A stretch of DNA of 64,000 nt from NCBI RefSeq assembly GCF_023091745.1, contig NC_068910.1, forward strand, positions 131,395,170 to 131,459,169, read 5' to 3'. This stretch comes from Budorcas taxicolor (taxonomy: Eukaryota > Chordata > Mammalia > Artiodactyla > Bovidae). The translations under genes were made by a program, and so were the position numbers. This document shows positions 55,239 through 64,000 of the stretch, piece by piece. Every line of letters starts with the position of its first letter. Positions within the stretch are counted from its first letter, which is position 1. The notes beneath the pieces were generated by a model, which saw only the letters and a list, made by a program, of their open reading frames with translations, did not search any database and was not told the DNA's origin.

Positions 55239-56102
55239 AATTTTCTATTACAAACAATGCTGTAACCAATATTCTCTCTCATGTATTTGTAATTATATCC
55301 CTAAATGAAATAAAAACAATGGAATCTCCAGGTCAAAAATACGTTCATTTAAAATTTTAATACTGTCAAAGTTCCCTCTAAACTACTGCACCAATGTACC
55401 AGTGAGTGAGTGCAACAGGTCCCCACCACCATCATCACTAACCAAAGGCTCATTCAAAATTTTCCATATCTGACAGTATGACATGTGAACAAAAAATGTT
55501 TCTCATGAACACTATTTCCATAATACTCTCAGTTATATGCTTTTTTCACTTTCACTCATAAGGTTTTCAGAGGTATGCTACTAATGAGATGATATCAGCA
55601 GTCTTGTGCCTAAAGGAATGTTTGTTGTATATATGTTTTAAAATGTAATCTTTATTTCTAAAACAATAAATATTAACAGATACACAATAATATGAAAGTT
55701 TTTCAGGATCCTTAGTCCATGTAAATCTGACACCAAAATATTGAGAATCTTCGGTTCAGATAATCTCTGTCGTAAGAGGGGGAAAACAATCCTTTGATGT
55801 TCAGACAGCATTCAATTCATAGATTAAGGAAACATATTTACAATAGTATATCTGTTTGGTCAGAAATTATGTATTTCCACTTATCTCTTCTGTTACAATG
55901 ATAAATGTAATGTGTCCTTCCATTATATTATAACTGGTCATTGTTTATAGGAAAATTACTATTATATGGTAATTTTTTAAAGCCAGCCACTGAATTAAAT
56001 TAGCTACTGAATTCTGTTTCTGATACTTTCAGCTGACATTCTTGACACGTTTTTTGGGTTTTTTGTTAAAGCTTATGTTCATTTGGGTATAATTTACATT
56101 CA

Positions 56103-56914
56103 AACTGTGGAAAATTCTTAAAGAGATAGGAATACCAAACCACCTTACCTGCCTCCTGAGAAACCTGTATGCAGGTCAAGAAGCAGCAGTTAGAACAGGA
56201 CATGGAACGAAGGACTGGGAAAGGACTACATCAAGGATGTATTTTTTATTTATTTAACTTATATGCAGGGAACATCATGCAAAATGCTGGGCTGGATCAA
56301 ACACAAGCTGAAATCAAGATTGCCTGGAGCAACATCAATAACCTCAGATATGCAGATGACACCACCCTAATGGTAGGAAGCGAAGAGGACTAAAGAGCCT
56401 CTTGATGAAGGTGAAAGAGGAGAGTGAAAAAGCTGGCTTAAAACTTGACATTCAAAAAATTAAGATCATGGCATCTGGTCCTCTCACTTCATGGCACATA
56501 GATGGGGAAAATAATGCAAACAGTGAAAGAGTTTATTTTCTTGGGCTCCAAAATCACTGCAGATGGTGACTGCAGCCATGAAATTAAAACACACTTTCTC
56601 CTTGGAAGGAAAGCTATGACAAACCTAGACAGTATATTAAAACAGAGACATTACTTTGCCCACAAAGGTCCATATAGTCAAAGCTATGGTTTTTCCAGTA
56701 GTCATGTATGGATATGAGAGTTGGACTATAAAGGCTGAGCATAGAAGAACTGATGTTTTCAAACTGTGGTACTGGAGAAGACTATTTGAGTTTCAGTGGA
56801 CGCTGAGTTTGAGCAAACTCCTGGAGGTAGCGAAGGACAGGGAAGCTTGGCATGCTGCAGTCCGTGGAGTCACAGAGTCAGCCACAACTGAGCAGCTGAA
56901 CGACAGCAACAAAA
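56103..56914 (+). mobile_element. BovB LINE, internal and 3' fragment
   Basis: Starts at the 'aactgtggaaaattcttaaa' block (KLWKILKE region), then [17 protein letters not shown] at 56330-56393 and [15 protein letters not shown] at 56540-56590. It ends agtcagccacaactgagcag. A segment of the RT C-terminus is deleted near 56795. Confidence 0.93.
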
Positions 56915-56919
56915 TTTAC

Positions 56920-57660
56920 ATACAGTAAAACTTGCCATTTAAGTAAACATCATGACTATGAGGATGAGAGCATTTTTCGCACCTACAAAAACTTCAGTCA
57001 GGTCCCTCAGTAATTACTCCACTTGCCCCAATCCCAAGCAAACTGTCCCTATAATCTTCATTTTCCAGAATGTCAAATAAATGGAGCCATACAAAACGTA
57101 GCATTTTGCATGTGGCTTCTTTCACTCAGTATTAACTAATTTGAGCTACCTTCATATTGTTGTCTCTATTAGTAACCGATTTATTTTATTGCTGAATTAT
57201 ATTCCATTGTATTTCACAATATGCTTATCTATTCACCAGTGATGGACATCTAGATTGCAGTTTGGGGTCATGATGAATAAACTACTATAAACATTCATAT
57301 ATAGCTTCTGTTTAGATAAATGAAGGGTGAGACTGCTGGGTCATACAAATCCACTGGAGAAGGAAATGGCAACCCACACCAGTATTCTTGCCTGGAAAAT
57401 CCCATGGGACAGGAGCCTGGCAGGCTACACTCCATGGGGTTGCAATAGTCAGACACGACTTAGCAACTAAACCACCACCATGGTAGGTGTATGTTTAACT
57501 TTACAAGAAATTGTCAAACTGCTTTCTACAGGGGCCATAATATCATGCATCTCTACCAGCAATTTAGATAGCTCCAGGTGTGTCATAGCAGAGATAGTTA
57601 AAAAAATCACATGTAAGTACCACCCATCCGTATCTATGTCACTAAAGTTAAAAACCAAAT
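56920..57660 (-). mobile_element. Old L1 3' region (antisense), split by Bov-A
   Basis: Antisense L1 3' text: atattccattgtatttcaca, caccagtgatggacatctag, then after the SINE 'agaaattgtcaaactgcttt'. Interrupted at 57353-57480. Confidence 0.75.
57353..57480 (+). mobile_element. Bov-A monomer SINE
   Basis: actggagaaggaaatggcaa to cgacttagcaactaaaccac; tail is (CCA)n-like. Confidence 0.9.
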
Positions 57661-57889
57661 GTATGTTGAATTAGATCAAATGTCTTTTTGGCAGTTATTA
57701 AAATGGTTATTGTTTATCTCCTCTGACACATAAAATATGTGAGATATTAATACATTTCTTAACAATGATTGTTGACTCCTGGAATAAACATATTTGGTCA
57801 CAGTGTATTATTCTTTATAATTATTAGTTTTCTTAAAAATGTTTAAATCAGTATCCATACATGAGATTGATTATTTAATAAAATACCCT

Positions 57890-58320
57890 CCTCCCTCTTT
57901 GAGTGGATATTGTATTCGCCACATGATTCCAGTTTTATGACATTCTGAAGAGGCAAAACTATTTAAAAGATCAACGGTTGCCAGGGGTTTAAGGGATGAA
58001 TAGCAAAGTGCAAGACGATTTTGGAGGCAGTGAACCTATTCTGTTGGATACTGTAACAGCTGATATATGTCATTTTACTTTTGTTAAAACCCACAGAGTG
58101 TACAACTCCAAGAATGAACCTAAACGTAGCCTACTGGCTTTGGGTGATAATGATGCATCAATGTTCACTGGATTATAACCAATGTACCACTCTGGTGAAA
58201 ATGTAAGTGGTGAGGGACACTGTGTGTATATGGGGTAGGCCGTAGATGGGAACTCAGTAGTTTCCATTCAATTCTGCTGGGAACCTAAAATTGCTCTAAT
58301 AGTCAACATTTTTTAAAAAA
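57890..58320 (+). mobile_element. Old L1 3' UTR (sense)
   Basis: gatcaacggttgccaggggt, tattctgttggatactgtaa, aattctgctgggaacctaaa and an A-rich end at 58310-58320 match the 3' UTR of old L1M-type elements. Confidence 0.7.
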
Positions 58321-58593
58321 TCAAGGATTTCTTCGCAAATGAAATAAATGAGACTGAGTTCTCTCTGTGCATGGGAATGAGGAGATTATATTTGCTGCAT
58401 GGGAGGTTTTTTGAAAAACAGACACAACTGTCCTTTCAAAAATTTGAAGTAATAGGTCTGACACATACCAGGTCTCCAGTGTTGTTTCTTCTTTCAAACA
58501 TTACCAAGTGTATTCTGACACGCGTCTGCATGCAACTGAAAATCTCCACAGTGGAAGCAAAAGTTTTACTGGAAACGGATGCAAAATAATTTT

Positions 58594-58798
58594 GTCTCCC
58601 TTGTGGCTCAGGGGGTAAAGAATTTGCCTGCAATGTAGGAGATCAGGGTTCAATCCCTGGGTCAGGAAGATCTCCTGGAGAAGAGAACGGCAACCCTCTG
58701 TCCTGGAAAATCCCACGGACCGAGGAACCTGGAGGGCTACAGTCCATGGGTTCTCAAAGAATCAGACACAACTTAGCGACTAACACTCTTTTCATTTC
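58594..58798 (+). mobile_element. Bov-tA SINE
   Basis: ctcccttgtggctcaggggg head, ggttcaatccctgggtcagg, and a body ending gcgactaacactctttt. Confidence 0.9.
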
Positions 58799-59301
58799 AA
58801 TGAAAACACAACTGAAATGTAGGCTGCAGTTGGATTGAAGAGAGCTCAGGTAACGAAGAAATGAAATCATTTCTATAGAGATTTATAATCAAATGGACAT
58901 GTAATAGAATGAGAAAATTATCTTTATACTAAGCAAACATCTTTAGGATATTATCACCTAAGTGATTAATTTAAAAACTTAAGTTACTGTCAATAACTTT
59001 GCACTCTCTCAGGAGCCAGAAGCCTTTAAAATTAAAGACATTAAGCCCAATTTTTTCTCGTTTTCTAGGAAAATAAAGCCCCAAAAGCAATAAAGTTAAA
59101 ACCAAGATGCAAAACTGGTGGTAAAACAGAAATGTACTCTTCCAAAATGAAATCTCCCAATTTCCCCTTCATGTCTATTTAGTTAAAATAATCAAAATTT
59201 GCCTATTATTCCATCCAAAGTGTTTGATTTTATCTATTCCTATCTATTCTCACTGTCACCCGTCTGATCTAGGTGCCTATCATACAGACAGATAACTTGT
59301 A

Positions 59302-59340
59302 GTTGTTCAGTTGCTAAGTCATGTCCAATTCTTTACAGCT
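59302..59340 (-). mobile_element. Bov-A scrap
   Basis: gttgttcagttgctaagtca then tgtccaattcttta; about 39 nt of the antisense 3' end. Confidence 0.65.
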
Positions 59341-59467
59341 AGATAACTGCAACAGCTCTAACCACCCTTCCTTAACCTCAGAGTCTTTGGTTTTTAATTC
59401 ATCCTTCACACAGCTCTCAAATTAATCTTAACACTTTGTCACTGCATAATTTCAATGTCTAAGAACC

Positions 59468-59898
59468 AGTGGTCATGTATGGATGTGAGAGTTGGACTGT
59501 GAAGAAAGCTGAGCGCCAAAGAATTGATGCTTTTGAACTGTAGTGTTGGAGAAGACTCTTGAGAGTCCCTTGGACTGCAAGGAGATCCAACCAGTCCATC
59601 CTAAAGGAGACCAGTCCTGGGTGTTCATTGGAAGGGCTGATGCTAAAGCTGAAATTCCAGTACTTTGGCCACCTCATGTGAAGAGTTGACTCACTGAAAA
59701 AGACCCTGATGCTGGGAGGGATTGGGGCCAGGAGGAGAAGGGGACGACAGAGGATGAGATGGCTGGATGGCATCACTGACTCCACGGACGTGAGTCTGAG
59801 TGAACTCCGGAAGTTGGTGATGGACAGTGAGGCCTGGCGTGCTGGGATTCATGGGGTCGCAAAGAGTCGGACACAACTGAGCGACTGAAGTCAATTGA
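59468..59898 (+). mobile_element. BovB LINE 3' fragment
   Basis: Begins ccagtggtcatgtatggatg ([10 protein letters not shown] block) and runs to gcgactgaagtcaattgaac. 5'-truncated in the RT C-terminal region; few differences from the other copies. Confidence 0.93.
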
Positions 59899-60463
59899 AC
59901 TAAAGGACCTAGAATGAGTTTTTAGCACTTCTTAGATCAAATCTGAACTTCTCTGCCCCACAAGTTCCTTTGGCCTTGATTAATTCAATACTCTTTCCAC
60001 TCTTCATCACCAATCTATACCCAAAATACAATGAGTGTAGAGACATTTTTATTATATTGGTATATACTATATTCAGTACGCTGAGTCAATCCAAGCAGTC
60101 AATAAATCCCAAACACATGCTAACCACTGTAAATATTTAACATTCACAGTATTCTTTGTGCAACACTATAAAATGTTAGTATATTTAATCCATTGTATAA
60201 ATAAAGCATAATTTTATAAGAAAACATGACATGTACTTAATATTATAAAACCAAACTATAAGAAAGTATGACTGCAAAATAAGGAAGTTACAGATTTATA
60301 AATTTAACCATAAATGAATCGTAAGTATAGAAAATTTTCAGTTCATTGGTGAATATTTTTGGAATCTATTTTTTCATTAGAGAATGGAGAGGTGTGAGTT
60401 TGCATTCCAGAGTATATGCTCTCCCATTTGTAAATATTTATTATTCATTTGTTGTCAACCTCT

Positions 60464-60675
60464 AGTCAAGTGGGTTTCCCTTGTGGCTCAGCTGGTAAAG
60501 AATCCGCCTGCAATGCTGGAGATCTGGGTTCAATCCCTGGGTTGGGAAGACCCCCTGGAGAAGGGAAAGGCTACTCACTCCAGTATTCTGGCCTGGAGAA
60601 TTTCATGGACTGTATAGTCCATGGAGTCGCAAAGAGTCGGACACAACTGAGTGATTTTCACTTCTGGAGTCAAGT
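60464..60675 (+). mobile_element. Bov-tA SINE with short target-site duplication
   Basis: Element 60472-60667 (gggtttcccttgtggctcag to gagtgattttcacttct), flanked by agtcaagt at 60464-60471 and 60668-60675. Confidence 0.92.
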
Positions 60676-61806
60676 AGTAACAGGTCCCTTAAAAATATTT
60701 TAATAAAAATTAGGAAAGAAAAATGGAATTTAAAATATCCTACCCATATCTTCCCTGTAAAATCATTAGAGTATCTTATTTTAGTGACAACATTCTTGTG
60801 TTCAATTGGGGCAAGTTTTGAAAAACCCTGCAATAAGCCTCATCTGGGAGAAGTCAATGCTACAAATATGATTCTAAGGTGTTCATCTTTGATTACATCT
60901 TACAGCTTCAACTCTACTAATCTAACAGAAACCCATCCTTTCTTTCATGTCTCAGCTTCAGACCTTCTTTAACTGAGACATTTACTATAACCTTCGACCT
61001 TCCAGTATCTATGGGTTTCCACTGTGCAAGGCTCTACGAAGACATTCTCAATATCCAAACATTTAAAGGAAGATATTTACCAAAGATTTTGGGAATTTAC
61101 ACCCCAAGACTCAGTAATTCCACTTTTGGAATGTACCCAAAGGAAATAAAATCAATATTATATATAAGAATGATGACAGCAGAATGACTGATACTTGAAA
61201 ACTTGTAAACCTAAAAATTCCTAAATGAGGGCTTGGCTATGACACATAATCATAATATATTGGGAAATAAGAAAAACAGAACATTAACATGTGAAAAATC
61301 TGGATGGTAGGAACAAAACCCCAATCTATACCATTCTCTGTATTTTAAAAAACATTTCATAACTTATAAAAATCTGAAATGTAAATTAATATTCTCTTTT
61401 ATCTTCCGAATTTTCTATAGTAGACAATATACTAACTATACAATAAGAAAAATTTCAAAAAGTAAAGGTGGAAACATATAATTTACTACAATGAGGCTTC
61501 CCAGCCTAACTAAAACATTAAATTTACTTTTTTAAAAAGTAAACTTCTTTACTTTTACTTTTAGAATTTTATCAACTAAACACATTATTTCATCAAATTC
61601 TTTACCATCTGAGACACTAGGGAAGCCCTCTGATTGAATACTTCAGGTCTTTATCAACAGTGAAAACTTTCTCCTCCCTTATAAGTTAAGATTTTTTTTA
61701 ACAGAAACCTTTCCCCAAAAAAGGCATAAAGGACTCCTTCATGGGAGTGGGGGGACTTGTGTTTATCCAATTCATATTCATTACTGAATTTAATATATCT
61801 ATTATG

Positions 61807-61949
61807 TATACACTTAAATGGAGAAGGAAATGGCAATCCACTCCAGTACTATTGCCTGGAAAATCCCATGGACAGAGGAGCCTGGTAAGCTACAGTCCAT
61901 GGGGTCGCAGAGAGTCAGACATGACTGAGCGACTTCACTTATACACTTA
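61807..61949 (+). mobile_element. Bov-A SINE with 10-bp target-site duplication
   Basis: Element about 61817-61939 (atggagaaggaaatggcaat to gagcgacttcact), flanked by tatacactta at 61807-61816 and 61940-61949. Confidence 0.92.
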
Positions 61950-62321
61950 TAAGCGTTCTCATAAATTTAAATTAAGATGTATCATTTTAGGATGTATGTG
62001 CTTTCCTCCCAAAACATATTAACATCTTAATGCTCAGAAATTTAATTTTATTCAACACTAAAGTACTGATTATACAACACTCAAATACCATGGAGAGACT
62101 GAATAGACCAGAAGATAAAGAGTTTAAGAAATACAATGATGGATTTGGTAGACTAATCCATACCAAAATTATAACTTTTTTTAAAAAAAGGATGAACTAC
62201 AAAGATAGAACACAAAAAGAGAGTATCAAAGGTCACAGATGAGATGTCAAAAACTTTTTAGAATCCTTAAAACAGATGATCTAATGATATTTTACTAGTT
62301 AAGTGGCAAATTCTGAAGCCT

Positions 62322-63644
62322 AAGCACCTGTATTTGCTAGCGTGTGAGATGAGTGCAACTGTGCAGTAGTTGGAACGTTCTTTGGCATTGCCTTTCTTGG
62401 GGATAAAAACTGATCTTTTGCAGTCCAAGACAGGCTTCAACAGCACATGAACCAAGAACTTCCAGATGTTCAAGGTGGACTCAGAAAAGGCAGTGGAACC
62501 AGAGATCAAATTGCCAATGTCCACTGGATCACAGAAAAAGCAAGAGAGTTCCAGAAAAAACATCCACTTCTGCTTTATTGACTACGCTAAAGCCTTTTAC
62601 TGAGAAAACTGTAAAAAAAGTTCTTGGATATGGGAATACCAGATCACCTTACCTGCCGCCTGAGAAAACTGTATGCAGGTCAAGAAGCAACAGTTAGAAT
62701 CAGACATAGAACAATGGACTGGTTCCAGATTGGGAAAGGAGTATGTCAAGCCTGTATACTGTCACTCTGCTTACTTAACTTATATGCAGAGTACACCATG
62801 CGAAATGCCATGCTGGATGAAGCACAACCTGGAATCAAAAAGACTGCCGGGAGAAGTATCAATAACCTCAGATATGAAGATGACACTACCCTAATAGCAG
62901 AAAGCAAAGAGAAACTAAAGAGCCTCTTGATGAAGGTGAAAGAGGAGAGTGAAAAAGCTGGCTTAACACTCAACATTCAAAACGGCATCCAGTCCCATCA
63001 CTTCATGGCAAACAGATGGGGAAACAGTGGAAATAGTGACAGATTTTCTTGGACTCCAAAATCACTGCAGATGATGACTGCAGCCATGAAACTAAAAGAC
63101 GCTTGCTCCTTGGAAGAAAAGCTATGACCAACCTAGACAGCATACTAAAAAGCAGAGACATTACTTTGCCAACAAAGGTCCATCTAGTCAAAGCTATGGT
63201 TTTTCTAGTAGTCACATATGGATGTGAGAGTTGGACCATAAAGACAGCTGAACGCAGATGAATTGACACTTTTGAACTGTGGTGTTGGAGAAGACGCGAG
63301 AGTCCCTTGGACTGCAAGGAGATCCAACCAGTCCATCCTAAAGGAAATCAGTCCTGAATATTCACTGGAAGGACTGATGTTGAAGCTGAAACTCCAAAAC
63401 TTTGGCCATCTGATGTGAAGAACTGACTCTTTTGAGAAGATCCTGATGCTGGGAAAGATTGAAGGCAGGAGGAGAAGGAGACAACAGAGGATGAGTTGGT
63501 TGGATGGCATCACCGACTCAATGGACAAGTTTGAGCAAGCTCTGGGAGTTGGGTGATGGACAGGGAAGCCTGGTGTGCTGCAGTCCATGGGGTCACAAAG
63601 AGTTGGACACGACTGAGCTACTGAACTGAACTGAAGCACCTGTA
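62322..63644 (+). mobile_element. BovB LINE with 5' inversion and target-site duplication
   Basis: Main body 62428-63633 in plus orientation: [20 protein letters not shown] at about 62630, NNLRYEDDTTLIAESKEKLK near 62860 (note E for A in the YADD motif), then SKITADDDCSHETKR and [10 protein letters not shown]. The first part, 62333-62427, is the adjacent 5' BovB segment in the opposite orientation. The whole is bracketed by aagcacctgta at 62322-62332 and 63634-63644. The 3' end has the ctgaa pentamer repeat. Confidence 0.95.
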
Positions 63645-63724
63645 AGAAGCTGATTCATACAGCTCACAAGCAGGAGGTTTCAGAGACAGGAGGCCCCCCA
63701 GGCATTTCTAAAGGTAGAATGAGG

Positions 63725-63933
63725 TGCTGTGCTCAGTCACTAGTCATGCTCAATTCTTTGCGCTCCCATGGGCTGCAGCTAGTCAGACACCTGTGTCCAT
63801 GAAATTTTCCAGGCACGAATACTGGAGTGGGTTGCCATTCCTACTCCAGGGGATCTCCCCAACCCAGAAATTGAATCTGTATCTCCTGCACTGGCAGGCG
63901 AATTCTTTACCACTCAGCCACCTGGAAAGCCCC
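63725..63933 (-). mobile_element. Bov-tA SINE
   Basis: Antisense: tgctcagtcactagtcatgc, caggcacgaatactggagtg, ggggatctccccaacccaga, and a head ending cacctggaaagcccc. Confidence 0.9.
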
Positions 63934-64000
63934 ACAGTGTCTATCAAAAAATAGAAAGATATCATAACAATGAGCTCTAAGAAATTAAAATACGAACAGG

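Larger units (their letters stand above)
54250..55570 (-). mobile_element. Old L1-like 3' region (antisense), interrupted
   Basis: Blocks such as ttttgcactctgcgtcaact, then after the SINEs 'acaatgctgtaaccaatatt' and 'gttccctctaaactactgca', resemble antisense L1 3' ends. Family level only. Confidence 0.5.
43688..64000 (-). other. KPNA1: KPNA1 intron 1 (open at window end)
   Basis: At least 20.3 kb. No CpG island, GC-rich promoter or plausible non-coding exon 1 is visible, so the transcription start is inferred to lie beyond 64000. Most of the sequence is transposon-derived: antisense L1 (43890-48780, 50195-52230, 54250-55570, 56920-57660), Tigger, MLT1, five BovB pieces and about ten SINEs. 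Stretches where I recognise nothing: 52930-53770, 53900-54330, 55570-56100, 58800-59460 and 59900-60470. 60676-61816 and 61950-62320 hold at most old L1/L2-like scraps. Confidence 0.85.

Noticed and set aside
62624..63127. 167-codon plus-strand frame as a gene
   Set aside because: BovB RT segment inside the inverted LINE copy; the catalytic-region ADD motif is altered to EDD and the frame is truncated on both sides.
43688..64000. KPNA1 non-coding exon 1 and promoter
   Set aside because: I scanned for CpG-rich sequence and a GT donor after a GC-rich exon and saw none. The region is AT-rich and mostly transposons, so exon 1 is placed outside the window.
1..64000. CRISPR array, operon, phage or other prokaryotic system
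   Set aside because: Interspersed repeats here are ruminant SINEs/LINEs and microsatellites. Gene structure is spliced with GT-AG introns, and there is no bacterial gene organisation.

Overview
The window is vertebrate genomic DNA and can be assigned to a ruminant, most likely a bovid. It is dense in Bov-tA, BOV-A2 and CHR-type tRNA-Glu SINEs, in BovB (RTE-class) LINE copies, and in L1 3' ends of the artiodactyl type. I cannot separate cattle from bison, yak, buffalo, sheep or goat by eye.

One protein-coding gene is present, on the minus strand: KPNA1 (importin subunit alpha-5, karyopherin alpha 1). Thirteen coding exons can be read directly. They lie between the start codon at 43680-43682 and the stop codon at 3898-3900. 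All introns are GT-AG and the phases agree at every junction. The spliced coding sequence is 1617 nt, or 538 residues plus stop, which is the length I recall for mammalian KPNA1. Only 5 nt of 5' UTR sit in the first coding exon, so a non-coding exon 1 and the promoter must lie upstream on the minus strand. Nothing resembling a CpG island or exon 1 is visible up to 64000, so 43688-64000 is read as intron 1. Positions 1-3897 are the 3' UTR and possibly downstream flank.

Layout on the plus strand: 1-3897, 3' UTR; 3898-12621, exons 14-11 with repeat-rich introns; 17957-23177, the compact exon 10-6 cluster; 23178-43687, exons 5-2 in long introns; 43688-64000, intron 1, a layered deposit of old L1/HAL1-type LINE, a pogo/Tigger DNA-transposon fossil, an MLT1-type LTR, BovB and SINEs.

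I found no second functional gene and no undescribed protein system. Most points worth a second look concern retroposition and RNA structure. They are: a U6 snRNA-L1 chimeric retropseudogene (37530-38096); a 5' tRNA-Leu(CAA) half inserted into a BovB copy with a perfect 17-bp target-site duplication (49141-49228); a BovB copy with a 5' inversion and an 11-bp target-site duplication (62322-63644); a pair of ~1.3-kb BovB copies in opposite orientation bracketing exons 6-8, which form an in-frame 321-nt block carrying the major NLS-binding residues; and two short coding-looking antisense islands that I could not identify.
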